The notes: a model not told the origin generated them from the sequence alone. Shown: positions 50,616-63,286, counted from the first letter of the stretch. The stretch: 64,000 nt of DNA from Oncomelania hupensis (GCA_036898135.1 CM072526.1:6018224-6082223), one strand, 5' to 3'. Translations and numbers: made by a program.

Positions 50616-52256
50616 GTACAGTGAAGCCTAAACCTTAATGAAGATGGTTGTTTTGATTCAGACACGAAGGAAAGAGAAAGCAGTATAGATCAGGTCTGTC
50701 TTCTACGAGTTAAAAGTATACGCCGTAAGCCTGAACAGGGTCTGGCACAAGTGTGCTGTTTAAAGTCGGATCGTAATGTGTTTATTACCTTTGCTGAGCT
50801 CAGAAACAACAACCCTGGGCTGATGGCGTGGTGAACGTCAGTGCATCCTTAAAACACATTTTGTATCGTCTAGCTAGTGGCGTAAGCTCTACTTTTGTTT
50901 TTCCTATGGAGAATTATTAGGGTCGAAATCTAATATAAACATCCCTTCCTCATTTTTGGTCAACACGCAACTTGACTCAGTCGCTCTTCACTGATAAGCA
51001 TACCGCGATATATAAAGCTGCTGGACAAGGCACAGAGGTCTTCGCCAATTACTTTAACTGTATACATCTCAAATAAGTAAGACACTTAATCACCAACAGG
51101 TGGTTTAGTCCATCACTGACCATAAGGCCCGTACCGTGTGACCAACAGAAAATTTTGAATTATTTCCCCTGATATTAAAAAAAAAGTCAATTAAGCTTAT
51201 TTCCCCTGATATCTTTAGAAGCTCTCTTGAGAATGTCTGTTCGGCCGATGCGACGTTAGATCTACTTTAATTGAGGTCATCATTGTGTAGTCTTAATGGG
51301 AACGGATTAGTCGAAAATATTCGGTGCCAGTGTTTTTGAGTCAATACAAAGGGCGGTTAATTGTATTTGGATTATTACAGAAAATACGCTGGCCCTGGTT
51401 TTATCACCTCAACGGTTCCTCCTCGTCCTGGGTGCCGCAGAGCATGGGTTGCCGTGCATTTGCTGAGATGCGAACCCGACTTTTGCCCGCCTGAGTAGGA
51501 AATTGTGTCCAAAATTATAGAAAAAAAAATCCAAATCCCGTAATTTCCCCATGTTTTAAGACTTCTACACTGGATCGGATGTCAATTTGAACAGTGTGCT
51601 TTAGGTTTTCATACATACACATAGGCCTCCAGTCGACACCCGCTCGCAAGTTTTGAAAGATAGCTGGGAATGGAATGAGACTTGGCACGGATGCAAGATT
51701 TTACCAACAGCAACACCCCACAACTCGCTAGCAAAGTAGAATGCTTCACCTCAAAACCGCTGAAAACCTTCATCTCCCCTTCCCCATCACTGCCACCCTA
51801 TTCACCATGCACCGCCCTTGCAAAACTCATTGGCTACCATGCTTCGTGTCAAAGCCCAAAACCTCCTCATTTTCAGTCGTATTGACACTCACACCAACAC
51901 TCTGCCACTAACTCTTAGTTCTCTTAAAGTACAAATCACAAACATTGTATCCTCATGTTGACCTATCTTTGCTGCACACTCATGTCGGTCGCGTCCCCTC
52001 TTAAACCCAACCTCTCCCCCCCCCCCTCACCACTCGCTAGCACGCGACACCCTCGTTATCTCCACCTCCACACCCACACTCCCGTACACAGGATCCATAG
52101 CAACCAGGCCTACACGCCATCCTGTGTGCCTGCACACACTTCAAATTGGTTGTCTGTATCTTAGTCTTGTATTCTGCTGTAAGAGATTATCAGAACAGGT
52201 GCCCACTGTTCTAGGCTGTGTTCCACAACGCCATGTCCTGCCTCTCGTACTAATAT

Positions 52257-52259
<3 letters not shown>
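50616..52259. other. No gene seen
   Basis: Follows an AGC array (50573-50615). No domain, splice-supported frame or repeat family recognised. Confidence 0.5.

Positions 52260-52337
<78 letters not shown>
52260..52337. repeat. CT dinucleotide array
   Basis: About 38 CT units with one TTT interruption. Confidence 0.95.
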
Positions 52338-52339
<2 letters not shown>

Positions 52340-52660
52340 GGGCTGTCCAACAATAAATTAATGGGATACAAATCGATTTTGCCATGATGGTCGTCCTGTC
52401 GGCACAGAAAAGAGATAGGTGATTTATTTGTCAATATTCAACGGGTCATCTAAAAGCCATCAGCAACCTAAAGATCGCAATGCTCCCCCAAATCTCACCC
52501 CCCCTGCACACACACCTACAACCTACTCCCTCAACGCCATTACCTACTCTTACAATAATGTTTAATTGACACCCTCCTTCCACCCCACAAACCCCCCACC
52601 CCCAATTATACCACCAACCCCCCCCCCCCTCTCTCGCCCCAAATTTCCAACTTCTTTCCG

Positions 52661-53100
52661 TTCTTATTTAGCGCTTTTCCAGCTCAAGAGCTGCTCAAGG
52701 CGCTGGCTGATACAGGATCTAACTCAAGCCGCCCGATGCGCCCACCTGCAACATTTGGGCGCACAGTCTGACGCCAATACTACTAAGCACAATCCTGGGC
52801 CACAGGGGATGGGGAGAAGGAACCTAGTGCGTGCTGGGTGTATGTGTGTAGCCGGCACTCACCCGTCTAGGACATGAGAGTCAGGATCTTTAATGACCAT
52901 GCGATGGAATGCGTGCGTGCACAGACTAGACCTCGGTTTATACTCTCATCCGAAGGAGTAGGGGCGCAGTGTCTCAGGGTCATTCAGAAATCCCAAAAAT
53001 TCCAGGCCGTCAACGGGGTTTGAACCCCTGCCTGCACAGGCTGCAATGTTATCGCCTGAAAATCCGCTACACTGCCGACACCACTGAGCCAATTGCGCTC
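52661..53100 (-). mobile_element. tRNA-derived SINE, second near-complete copy
   Basis: On the minus strand: A box GGCTCAGTGGTGTCGG, B box GGTTCAAACCCC, the shared central CCTTCGGATGAGAGTATAAA block, and a 3' end TTGAGTTAGATCCTGTATC ... GCGCTAAATAAG. Confidence 0.82.
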
Positions 53101-53333
53101 TGATATTCCTCTCTTCCCTTCCCCCCCTCCCTCTGATATTCCTCTCTTCCCTTCCCCCCTCCTCCCTCTGAAATTCCTCTCTTCCCTTCCCCCCTCCTCC
53201 CTCTGAAATTCCTCTCTTCCCTTCCCCCCTCCTCCCTCTGATATTCCTCTCTTCCCTTCCCCCCTCCTCCCTCTGATATTCCTCTCTTCCCTTCCCCCCT
53301 CCTCCCTCTGAAATTCCTCTCTTCCCTTCCCCG
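53100..53333. repeat. 35-bp CT-rich minisatellite
   Basis: Six to seven units beginning CTGAAATTCCTCTCTTCCC or CTGATATTCC. Flanked by a tRNA-SINE and cut by the 5S-like SINE copy; a last trace of CT-rich unit follows at 53633. Confidence 0.9.
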
Positions 53334-53632
53334 GGGTGTCGGATAGTGCAGTGGTTGGAGCACTCGCTACTGTGTCGAAAGTGAAGCACCGTCCGGTGCG
53401 GTTAGCACTTGGATGGGTGACCGCTAAGGTGTGAAGCGACAAACAACAACGCCCCCAGTTGACTCAACTGTGATTGAGTACCTACTCTCTTGAGGGTGGG
53501 GAAGGTAAAGCAGCGAGGGAGAGAGTTGGGCATCACCCTCATTACGCTGGCCCAAGATAAGTGTGATCTCCAACATCACGCTCCCCTACGGCCACAAGGC
53601 TATGGGACTACCTTTACCTTTTACCTTTTTAC
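53334..53632 (+). mobile_element. tRNA/5S-like SINE, copy 3
   Basis: Sense copy with a complete head and tail (CTTTACCTTTTACC). It interrupts the CT-rich 35-bp minisatellite that begins at 53100. Confidence 0.82.
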
Positions 53633-54109
53633 CCTTCCCCCATCCTCCCTCTGCCTCTCCTAATGATTTAATTGTCATTTGTCAGCTAATCGTCGCGTGG
53701 GTCGTGCAAACGTAATGGCCGACAAGCCTTGTTTGCCATTAAAATGTCGCTCACCCCTCGTAAATATGGAAGTTAAGTGTTACTAGCCACGAGAAGCCCG
53801 CTCCTTACTTCCTGTCTGTCAGTTTGTCTGCCTGCGTGTTTGTCTATCAACAATCTGGACTAGTATTTGTTTGCGAATATTCGCTCGGTTATGATATCCA
53901 AACCCAGCTAGACGCCGTTTCAAGTGCTTCTTATCCATCCATCCCCCCCCCCCCTTCCTTCCCTCATTCTCCCCCGTCCCATCTACCTCTGTCTTTCTAT
54001 GTGCGTATTTATGTAACTGTCAGTCATTTGTAGCTATAGGATCATTCAATTAACTTTTTAAAAAATATATATATAAAACAATAAAAACGATCCGTCGACT
54101 GGCAAAATC

Positions 54110-54231
54110 CACTCACATTCCATATAAACATTTCATGCTACAAATACCTCGCTACAAACTCTCCTCTGCAGGCTGTCGAACCTTCTCAAGTCTTGGTTAT
54201 TCCAACTTGGAACTCTCTTCCTCTCTCCCTC

Positions 54232-54330
<99 letters not shown>

Positions 54331-54678
54331 AGCTCTCCAAACTTAGCCATTTTCTTAAAAACTCGCCTCTCCCTGACCTTGTCTCCCATCACCAGTATCA
54401 TTCCTTCTTTTCTTATTCAGACCACGGCCGTCACACCGCACGCTCCCAGCCCCCTCAGTTCTTAGCTGCTCTCCTCCTTCCTCTCCATCCCTCGTCTTTT
54501 ATAGTTTACGTGTAAATATTCCTTTTCATGTTTGTATTATGTCTTTGTATAGTTTATTAGTGTCTTGTTTGTGTTTTAACTTGTTTTCCGTAAGCATTTT
54601 GATGTTAACGTTAAGTATAAATGCGTGAGAACTGCGCTTTGAACTGATGTCATTAGGAAAAAGCGCTATATAAATACC

Positions 54679-54756
<78 letters not shown>
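54110..54756 (+). mobile_element. CR1-like LINE 3' end with microsatellites in its coding part
   Basis: Encodes LQIPRYKLSSAGCRTFSSLG then, in another frame, PTWNSLPL and LSHFLK-like segments, matching the C-terminal WNSLP ... L-FK--LK-HLF region of CR1-type ORF2. TCTG and TC runs (54230-54330) are expanded between them. The 3' end AAAGCGCTATATAAATACC runs into an ATT tail. Confidence 0.6.
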
Positions 54757-54757
<1 letters not shown>

Positions 54758-55119
54758 GCTGGATGTTGTGGTCCTGTTTTGCGGATCCTATATTGAACAG
54801 CGCTACAGATATCAAACAGACTTTTCAATGACATAAATCTGGACCTAAAGCAATATATTGTAATGACATAAATCCAGCAGCTTCCTATCATTTTCTCATA
54901 GGTAAGCCTATTTACTGCTTTGCTATAGACCAACAGGCACCCAGCTTGTATAATACTCTTGTGCTGGGTCGTACAAAAATAAGCGAACCGGTCGTAATTT
55001 TCCCTCATAGCGATTGTCAATGATTTGGTTGACCTCTCTGACCGCCATCTGTCAGTAATCTATTTATCGATATTCGTTGCGCCGCCTAGGTTCTAGTGCT
55101 AACCGTATCGCCTCCGCTC

Positions 55120-55191
<72 letters not shown>

Positions 55192-55192
55192 T
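54666..55192. repeat. ATT array and AAT array in opposite sense
   Basis: ATT units at 54680-54756 form the tail of the CR1-like LINE. AAT units at 55118-55190 probably form the tail of the antisense SINE fragment that follows. Confidence 0.85.
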
Positions 55193-55204
55193 AAATGATA
55201 ATAA

Positions 55205-55350
55205 AAATAATGAATCGTTGTGATATATGGCACTAACACCTCAAAGAGCGGCTCAAGGAGCTGCGCCAGAAAACAGGATCTAACCTCAAGCCAACGTCCA
55301 AGACGCCAACTTGCAGTTGCATCAAGCGCCACGGACCACTAAGCGATCTT
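55205..55350 (-). mobile_element. tRNA-SINE 3'-end fragment
   Basis: Diverged copy (GCTCAAGGAGCTGCGCC, AACAGGATCTAAC-TCAAGCC) directly after an AAT microsatellite that was probably its tail. Confidence 0.65.
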
Positions 55351-55360
55351 GGAGGACCTA

Positions 55361-55361
<1 letters not shown>

Positions 55362-55422
<61 letters not shown>
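55362..55422. repeat. TC dinucleotide array
   Basis: About 30 TC units. Confidence 0.95.
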
Positions 55423-55426
<4 letters not shown>

Positions 55427-56279
55427 GGACTCTCAACCTCCCCCACTCTCTCCCTCCCCTCCTCCTCCCTTTGTTCCAAAGAAGATCACCAGCCTATGTT
55501 CCGGCTCCAAATAACAAACCCAGTCAAACGTCACTTTATATGTTTCTGTCTAGCCTTGCTTGCAATTCGTCCCCCGGTCTGTCTAGCTGTTCAATGTCTT
55601 CAGCTGTCCATCTTTCTGTTTTTCTGTCTGTCTTCTATCCGTCTGTCTGTTCACTTGTCTGTCTGTCTGACAGTGATTGCGTGTCACGTCAGAAATGTGA
55701 CAATACTCGCAATGCGATCTAACTATAAAAAGCATTTTCCAACACCACAATAACCCAGCCCAACTCTAACATCGATTTCTTGCGTTCCTCTGTTTCGCGT
55801 CGCTGTGGCCATAAACTGTCTATGAAGTACTTCGTGTTGTCAATGGCTATTCGTTGGGGCGTCAAAGAACAGCTGTGAAACTAAACTTTCTTTGGGGACA
55901 TCAAAATGCACGTAACAGCCGTTTTTTCCCCAAAGACCAAAAGTGGCAATACATGTAATAGTTTTCTCCACCGTTTCTTTGTTGTTGCCTGTCAGTTCCA
56001 CCGTTTTTTCCAGTCCTCAATTCATTCTTTTACTACCTCCCTGGACAATTGTACCACATCGACGACTATGACGACAATGATAATGACGACGACCAAGACG
56101 GGAGCGATGATGACGACGAGGACCACGATGACGACAATGCAGTCGTGTATAGCGCGATTGTCCACCTGGGTAAACATGCACTTAGCCTGTCTCTTTGTGA
56201 TTTGTACTTGCTCAAATTGAGATGAATGAAGTTGTATTGCATTGCATTTATTGTGTTGTATTGCATTGTATCATTTAAG

Positions 56280-57275
56280 CCTGCGGCTTGGATCACTGTC
56301 TGCCTGTAGCTATATGATCACTGTCTGCCTGTAGCTAGGATCACTGTCTGCCTGTAGCTATATGATCACTGTCTGCCTGTAGCTAGGACCACTGTCTGCC
56401 TGTAGATAGGGTTACTGTCTGCATGTAGCTATATGATCACTGTCTGCCTGTATATAGGATCACTATAAGCATGTAGCTATATGATCACTGTCTGCCTGTA
56501 GATGGAATCTCTATCTGCATGCAGCTATATGATCACTGTCTGCCTGTAGATAGGATCACTGTCTGCCTGTAGATAGGATCACTATCTGCCTGTAGAAAGG
56601 ATCACTGTCTTCATGTAGCTATATGAGCACTGTCTGCCTGTAGATAGGATCACTATATGCATGTAGCTATATGATCATTGTCTGCCTGTAGATAGGATCA
56701 CTGTCTGCCTGTAGATAGGATCACTGTCTGCCTGTAGAGAGGATCACTGTCTTCATGTAGCTATATGAACACTGTCTGCCTGTAGATAGGATCACTGTCT
56801 TCATGTAGCTATATGAACACTGTCTGCCTGTAGATAGGATCACTATATGCATGTAGCTATATGTTCATTGTCTGCCTGTAGATAAGATCACTGTCTGCCT
56901 ATAGATAGGATCACTGTCTGCCTGTAGATAGGATCACTGTCTGCCTGTAGCTATAGGATCACTGGCTGTCTGTAGCTATGATCAACGTCTGCCTCTAGGG
57001 ATCAGATTGCCTGCCTGTAGCTATAGTATCATCATGTGCCGGTAGCTAGGATCAACATCTGTCTGTGGCTAGGATCAACGTCTGCCTGTGGCTAGGATTA
57101 ACGTCTGCCTCTAGCTATGGGATCAGATTGCCTGCCTGTAGCTATAGTTCATCGTGTGCCGATAGCTAGGTCACTGTCTGCCTGTGACTAGGACCATTGT
57201 CTGCCTGTAGCTATAGGATCACTGTCTGTGGCTATGATTACTGTCTGCATGTAGCTATGATCACTGTCTGCCTGG
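56280..57275. repeat. 1-kb minisatellite, 23-26-bp units
   Basis: About 40 units of GATCACTGTCTGCCTGTAG plus either ATAG or CTATAT. The two unit types alternate in local higher-order patterns; units decay toward the right end. GATC occurs in most units. Confidence 0.92.
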
Positions 57276-58137
57276 ATGCAAAGCTCCGTAAAGCCGAACT
57301 TCGATTTTTCTTTTGAGTGGTATGACCTGCCACTCATGGGAAGTGAAAAATGTCGAAACATTTTCTGCCCTGGCATCCCCCACTACCACTACCATTACCC
57401 CCATTTTCGTATTGTTCTCTCCACTCCTACGTCTGCCAGCCTACCTCGCCTTCCACGGTTTTGGTGCCTTTTAGTTTCATTTAGACTTACACGAAGTGAA
57501 AAATTGCTGACAGATTTTCTGCCCACAACCTCTTCCATCCTCCTGCCCTGCCTTCATCCTCGCCTTCGAAGAGAGAGAAAGAGAGAGAGAGAGAGAATGA
57601 AAGAGAGAGTATGTGTGTGTGTAGGCGCGCGCGTGGGTGTGTGTGTGTGGGTGTGTGTGTGTGTGTGTGTGTGCGTGTGTATCCGGTCACTTACGGGGAA
57701 TGGAAAAGAAAAGCTTCGCAAACTTTTATTCTTTCCGACCACACCCCCGTTCCCACCCTCCCCCTCCCAACGCTTCATCCTCTGCCTCCTCCCTCGACGA
57801 CACCCTCCCCTCTCTCCGCCCCCTATCCACGCTATACTTCAAGCATCTTCAGCCCCGTTCGGCGTAGAGAAGGAATTAAGCTTGTTCGATCTGCGAACGT
57901 CAGAAAGCCCCAGAACATTCTACAATCTTCCCGCCATGGTAGGAAAAATACCACAATGGCTGTCTCGAAAGATCAATCCTTGCTTCTTCGATTTTTCTCT
58001 TCTACCAACTTGTTCTTTCTCTTCCTTCTCGTCTCTTTCGTTCTCCTAATTTCCTTCTTTCTCCTTAAGTTTTGTCTCCGCATTGTGCAGCTTTTCTTTT
58101 CTTCCTGTTCAGCTCTACCCCTCTTCTTCTCTTTGTT
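57276..58137. other. CT-rich stretch with GA and GT tracts, no gene supported
   Basis: A frame is open from 57276 into the 15-bp satellite, but its residues are low-complexity Ser/Pro/Leu and TG-derived Val/Cys, with no domain. GAGAGA (57570-57610) and GTGT (57615-57675) tracts explain most of it. Confidence 0.5.
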
Positions 58138-59012
58138 GGGAAAATCCACACCCACAACATCCACACCCACAACATCCACACCCACAACATCCACACCCAC
58201 AACATCCACACCCACAACATCCACACCCACAACATCCACACTCACAACATCCACGCCCACAACATCCACACCCACAACATCCACACCCACAACATCCACA
58301 CCCACAACATCCACACTCACAACATCCACGCCCACAACATCCACACTCACAACATCCACACCCACAACATCCACACTCACAACATCCACACCCACAACAT
58401 CCACACCCACAACATCCACACCCACAACATCCACACCCACAACATCCACACCCACAACATCCACACTCACAACATCCACGCCCACAACATCCACACTCAC
58501 AACATCCACACCCACAACATCCACACTCACAACATCCACACCCACAACATCCACGCCCACAACATCCACACCCACAACATCCACACCCACAACATCCACA
58601 CTCACAACATCCACGCCCACAACATCCACACCCACAACATCCACACCCACAACATCCACACCCACAACATCCACACTCACAACATCCACACTCACAACAT
58701 CCACACCCACAACATCCACACCCACAACATCCACACCCACAACATCCACTTTCACAACATCCACTCCCACAACATCCACACTCACAACATCCACACTCAC
58801 AACATCCACACCCACAACATCCACACCCACAACATCCACACCCACAACATCCACACCCACAACATCCACACTCACAACATCCACACTCACAACATCCACT
58901 CCCACAACATCCACACCCACAACATCCACACCCACAACATCCACATCCACAACATCCACACCCACAACATCCACATCCACAACATCCACACTCACAACAT
59001 CCACACCCACAC
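58138..59012. repeat. 15-bp minisatellite of about 58 units
   Basis: Units ACACCCACAACATCC, with variants ACACTCAC, ACGCCCAC and rarer ACTTTCAC or ACATCCAC. The unit length is a multiple of three and contains no stop, so all forward frames and some reverse frames stay open (TTSTP, HNIHT, QHPHP). It is therefore not evidence of a gene. Confidence 0.92.
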
Positions 59013-59179
59013 ATTCTCTCTATCACATACACATACCATCTCCCCCCACCCCCACACAAGCGATTGTTGTGGCGGCGTGGTCTACGGCGGGACTAGCTTT
59101 CCTTGTCCACGTGCTGGAAACCAATATGGCGCCTGACAGGTTGTGCGTTATGGTCCTCCCAATATTATTTACTTTGGAC

Positions 59180-59265
59180 TCGGGCAACGTTTCGGGAGTT
59201 TTCTCCGGGTACTCCAGTTTGCTCCTACAGCAAAATTTCAAAACACAACTAAAATTAGGTAGCAC
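59180..59265 (+). mobile_element. SINE core fragment
   Basis: GGAGTTTTCTCCGGGTACTCCAG resembles the core of the 50190-50575 SINE. Ends not defined. Confidence 0.45.
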
Positions 59266-59339
59266 CACAGGTTGCGACTACGCCTCCCCCAGGGGCGGCC
59301 GCCCAGAATGTGCCATAAAAAAATAGACAATAAAAAGTC

Positions 59340-59340
59340 G

Positions 59341-59366
<26 letters not shown>
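59340..59366. repeat. Poly-C run
   Basis: About 26 consecutive C, a likely assembly and sequencing weak point. Confidence 0.9.
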
Positions 59367-59376
<10 letters not shown>

Positions 59377-59496
59377 TAAAAAATACAATCACACACATAT
59401 ACTCACTTTCTTACACTCACACCCTCTCTCTCACTATCTCTCTTCCCTCATCCTCCCCATACATACTCGCACAGTTCGTTAGTTATTCAATAATTA

Positions 59497-59775
59497 CAGG
59501 GTCCAGCGGACTGCAAAAAGCCGAATGAGAACCACAAAATCAGGGCCACAACTTGATTGAAAGAGAACTCACCCCAGCTTACTAAAACAAATGCCTACAT
59601 TGCTAAATAATAATATCATAGGAAGCCCTAGCGACCATTTGGCAGAAAGCGACCAATAATATTACCAAGCTGGCCCAACAGACCCATACACAAATGAGGA
59701 GTTTTGGAAGAGTTTTGAAGAAAAAAAGTAGGTGACTGATCTAGCGAAGAATAAGATAGTATAGTAGATTGATAC
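59497..59775 (-). mobile_element. Rs retroposon, diverged fragment
   Basis: Shares GGTCCAGCGGACT at its left end and the block around CTAGCGAAGAA-AAGATAG at its right end. The middle is partly deleted. Confidence 0.7.
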
Positions 59776-60019
59776 ACAGTGGTTCGGCGGATGCCAGTAT
59801 GGCCGGTATGTTTGCCACGCCCACGAACCTACAACTTGGGTTTAAGATATGTGTATCAAACAAGTGCATTATTAACTCAAAGACATTATTACGTTAGTTG
59901 ACACATCAAAAGGGACATTACTCCTGAAGGCCTCAAGATGAATAACAGTGGCCTCAGATCAAAATAATTTGGTTTTGTCCCAGTTTGGTCTCAGATATCG
60001 TGTTATCTCAAGTCTATGC

Positions 60020-61600
60020 ATCGGAGCTCTGGAATCTGCCAATCTAAGCGGACTATTAGATCATGTGCTAGAATCTGCCTATATTACAGGACTATGAGGT
60101 GGTGTACTGTGGTGTACTATGTATTTTTATTATATTTTAACTGTCTAAAAAGGGCATTGACATACGTGTGATAGAACCAGAGTGCGTGGATAGGTCTTTG
60201 AAGGAAAAGATGAAGTGTAAGAGTACGCAAGTGATTAGATTTATAGAATGTATATAAATTTAGTATTGATTTTGTAGCTTTGTTAAATGTTATAACATGA
60301 CTGTTTTTAATTATATGTTTTATATGCCTGACATACATTGCTGTGAAGTTCCTTATGGGATAATAAAGATTTGTTGTTGTTGTTGTTGTTGGAGTCTGCC
60401 TAGAATACATGACTATGGGCGATGATGTACTGGAGTCTGCCTAGAATACATGACTATGGGATGATGTACTGGTGTCTGCCTAGAATACATAACTATAAAA
60501 TGATGTACTGGAGTCTGCCTAGAATACATAACTATAAAATGATGTACTGGAGTCTGCCTAGAATACATAACTATAAAATGATGTACTGGAGTCTGCCTAG
60601 AATACATAACTATAAAATGATGTACTGGAGTCTGCCTAGAATACATGACTATGAGATAATGTACTGGAATTTGCCTAGGACACAGAACTATTAGATGAGA
60701 TACTGGAGTCTGCCTACGATACAGGCTGGAGTCTGCCTACGATACAGGACTATTAGATGATGTAATGGAGTCTGCCTACGATACAGGACTATTAGATGAT
60801 GTACTGGAGTCTACCTATGATACAGGACTATTAGATGATGTAATGGAGTCTGCCTATGATACAGGACTATTAGATGATGTACTGGAGTCTACCTATGATA
60901 CAGGACTATTAGATGATGTACTGGAGTCTACCTATGATACAGGACTATTAGATGATGTACTGGAGTCTACCTATGATACAGGACTATTAGATGATGTACT
61001 GGAGTCTACCTATGATACAGGACTATTAGATGATGTACTGGAGTCTACCTATGATACAGGACTATTAGATGATGTAATGGAGTCTGCCTATGATACAGGA
61101 CTATTAGATGATGTACTGGAGTCTACCTATGATATAGGACTATTAGATGATGTACTGGAGCCTACCTATGATACAGGACTATTAGATGATGTACTGGAGC
61201 CTACCTATGATACAGGACTATTAGATGATGTAATGGAGTCTGCCTATGATACAGGACTATTAGATGATGTACTGGAGTCTGCCTACGATATAGGACTATT
61301 AGATGATGTACTGGAGCCTACCTATGATACAGGACTATTAGATGATGTACTGGAGCCTACCTATGATACAGGACTATTAGATGATGTAATGGAGTCTGCC
61401 TATGATACAGGACTATTAGATGATGTACTGGAATCTGCCTACGATATAGGACTATTAGATGATGTACTGGAGCCTACCTATGATACAGGACTATTAGATG
61501 ATGTACTGGAGCCTACCTATGATACAGGACTATTAGATGATGTACTGGAGCCTACCTATGATACAGGACTATTAGATGATGTAGGCCTACTGGAGTGGAA
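60020..61600. repeat. 39-bp minisatellite with two sequence classes
   Basis: About 30 units of 39 bp. Units at 60400-60690 carry CCTAGAATACATAACTATAA and units at 60690-61590 carry CCTATGATACAGGACTATTA; diverged units precede them at 60020-60110. The second class is open in one frame (ESTYDTGLLDDVL per unit). A retroposon interrupts the array at 60112-60391. Confidence 0.9.
60112..60391 (+). mobile_element. Retroposon inserted in the 39-bp minisatellite
   Basis: About 280 bp unrelated to the satellite, ending GGGATAATAAAGATTTGTTG with a TTG tail, a typical LINE or SINE 3' end. The satellite resumes directly after it, mid-unit. Its 5' border is near GTGGTGTACTATG. Confidence 0.65.
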
Positions 61601-61844
61601 TATGATACAGCTGTAGTAAATATTAGATCAAGACGCTGTCGGACCTCGGTTATTGTTCTCTAACCCGCCACTCGTACCACCGCAGCAGTTACGTGGACGG
61701 CTATGTCACCACTACCAGCAGCCAAACAGTAGGCTACAGGTAATCCTATGTATACAGCCTGCCCTAACCTTGCATTCCCCTTGCCAACCTACCTTTCACC
61801 ATCTTTCTCTCTCTCTCCCCCCCCACACCATTCCACCACCGTCA

Positions 61845-61846
61845 CC

Positions 61847-61930
<84 letters not shown>
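61845..61930. repeat. TCTG array then TC array
   Basis: About 11 TCTG units run into TC units, the same order as at 54230-54330. Confidence 0.95.
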
Positions 61931-61932
<2 letters not shown>

Positions 61933-62487
61933 CTTGTGCATTGTTGCTGCAAAGTTGTTGCCTGTTTTTGTTGTCAATTTCTAGTAGTTTGTTGAGCTTG
62001 TGCTGAGGTAAATAGATAGCCTAACTGATAAACACATTGTTGATTGGAATCTGTCTTTGTGCAAAGTTTGAAGTACATTGATGCAGCATTTTAAAAGATA
62101 CAACACACACCCACACCCACACACATACATCCACACACACGCACACACACACACACACAGCCACATAATCAACCCTCCCCCATCCCTCTTACCACCCCTA
62201 CTTCACTTTCAGCTCTAACGTTCCACTCCCCCTTTCTTGCTAACCTCTCTCGTTGGCCATCTCTTCATGGATTCTATATGTATTATACTTTCCATGATCT
62301 CTGCCTCTTTGAAGGATACAGTATCCTGTCTATCCAATAGTCTTTGAAGGATACAGTATCGTCAATACTCTCTCCACACAGGAAAGCTGCATACTGAATA
62401 TCTGCTCCTGTATTTGCTACCCTACACTAACAAAATGCTTTACACTAACGCGGCCTATCATACCTCCGCTTACGAAAATCCTACCCC

Positions 62488-62625
62488 CTTCTTCTTCTTC
62501 TTCTTCTTCTTCTTCTTCTTCTTCTTCTTCTTCTTCTTCTTCTTCCTCTAACTCTTCTTCTTATCATTCTTCTCCTTCTCCTTCTTCTTCTCCTTCTTCT
62601 TCTCCTTCTTCTTCTTCTTGCCCCC
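62488..62625. repeat. TTC trinucleotide array
   Basis: About 19 perfect units followed by interrupted TTC/TCC units. Confidence 0.94.
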
Positions 62626-62640
62626 CTCCCCCCCCCCACC

Positions 62641-62900
62641 ACCAGCGTAGCTCATAGCAGGAGCGTTTTCCTGGCACACTGATGACCCGGGTTCGTGTCC
62701 CGATAGAAGTGGACATTTTGCCACTGTTCATCTTAGCAGTGTGATTGCTGCGGTGGTCCAGTGTTGATTAGATCCACTTTCCTGGGATGGTTATCTCGTT
62801 ATCTCTGTCTGCCCTAATGTCAATGATGACGTTTAGGCGTTCAACTTCAATGTTCATTCCTTCATCAATTCGTCCTCAAGGAGTTATGCCCCTTGCAGTT
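62641..62900 (+). mobile_element. Third tRNA-derived SINE (single copy seen)
   Basis: Head with GTAGCTCATAGCAGGAGCG (A box) and CCCGGGTTCGTGTCCC (B box), spaced as in a tRNA, then about 200 bp of unrelated body. The cloverleaf is not intact. The 3' end is uncertain. Confidence 0.55.
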
Positions 62901-63044
62901 TCATCTCCTTGATCTGGAGGGTCAAAATTCACCGCAACAACAAAAAAAAGGATTTGTATGTGAAAAGGCTATATATTTCCCTCCACTGTTTGGTAAACTT
63001 CAAGCCTTCTTTCCAAGCATCAAAAATGGAGTTTTGATTCACGG

Positions 63045-63045
<1 letters not shown>

Positions 63046-63123
<78 letters not shown>

Positions 63124-63126
63124 TGC

Positions 63127-63215
<89 letters not shown>

Positions 63216-63219
63216 AACT

Positions 63220-63286
<67 letters not shown>

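Noticed and set aside
53334..53632. 5S rRNA gene or pseudogene
   Set aside because: Only the internal control region matches 5S; the shared non-5S body, tails and three dispersed copies mark a SINE.
56280..57275. CRISPR-like regularly spaced repeat
   Set aside because: Units are contiguous 23-26-bp tandem repeats without unique spacers, in a eukaryotic genome.
57276..59326. Long overlapping + frames (Thr-rich TTSTP, HNIHT, QHPHP) and antisense Val/Cys-rich frames
   Set aside because: A 15-bp unit without stops opens all frames at once; no domain, no codon bias, no splice support. A mucin gene cannot be formally excluded.
60765..61616. 283-codon frame of 13-residue acidic repeats
   Set aside because: Product of a 39-bp (13-codon) minisatellite; adjacent units of the other class break the frame and the flanks are noncoding.
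62641..62710. Possible tRNA gene
   Set aside because: A and B boxes are present but the acceptor and anticodon stems do not pair and a SINE body follows.
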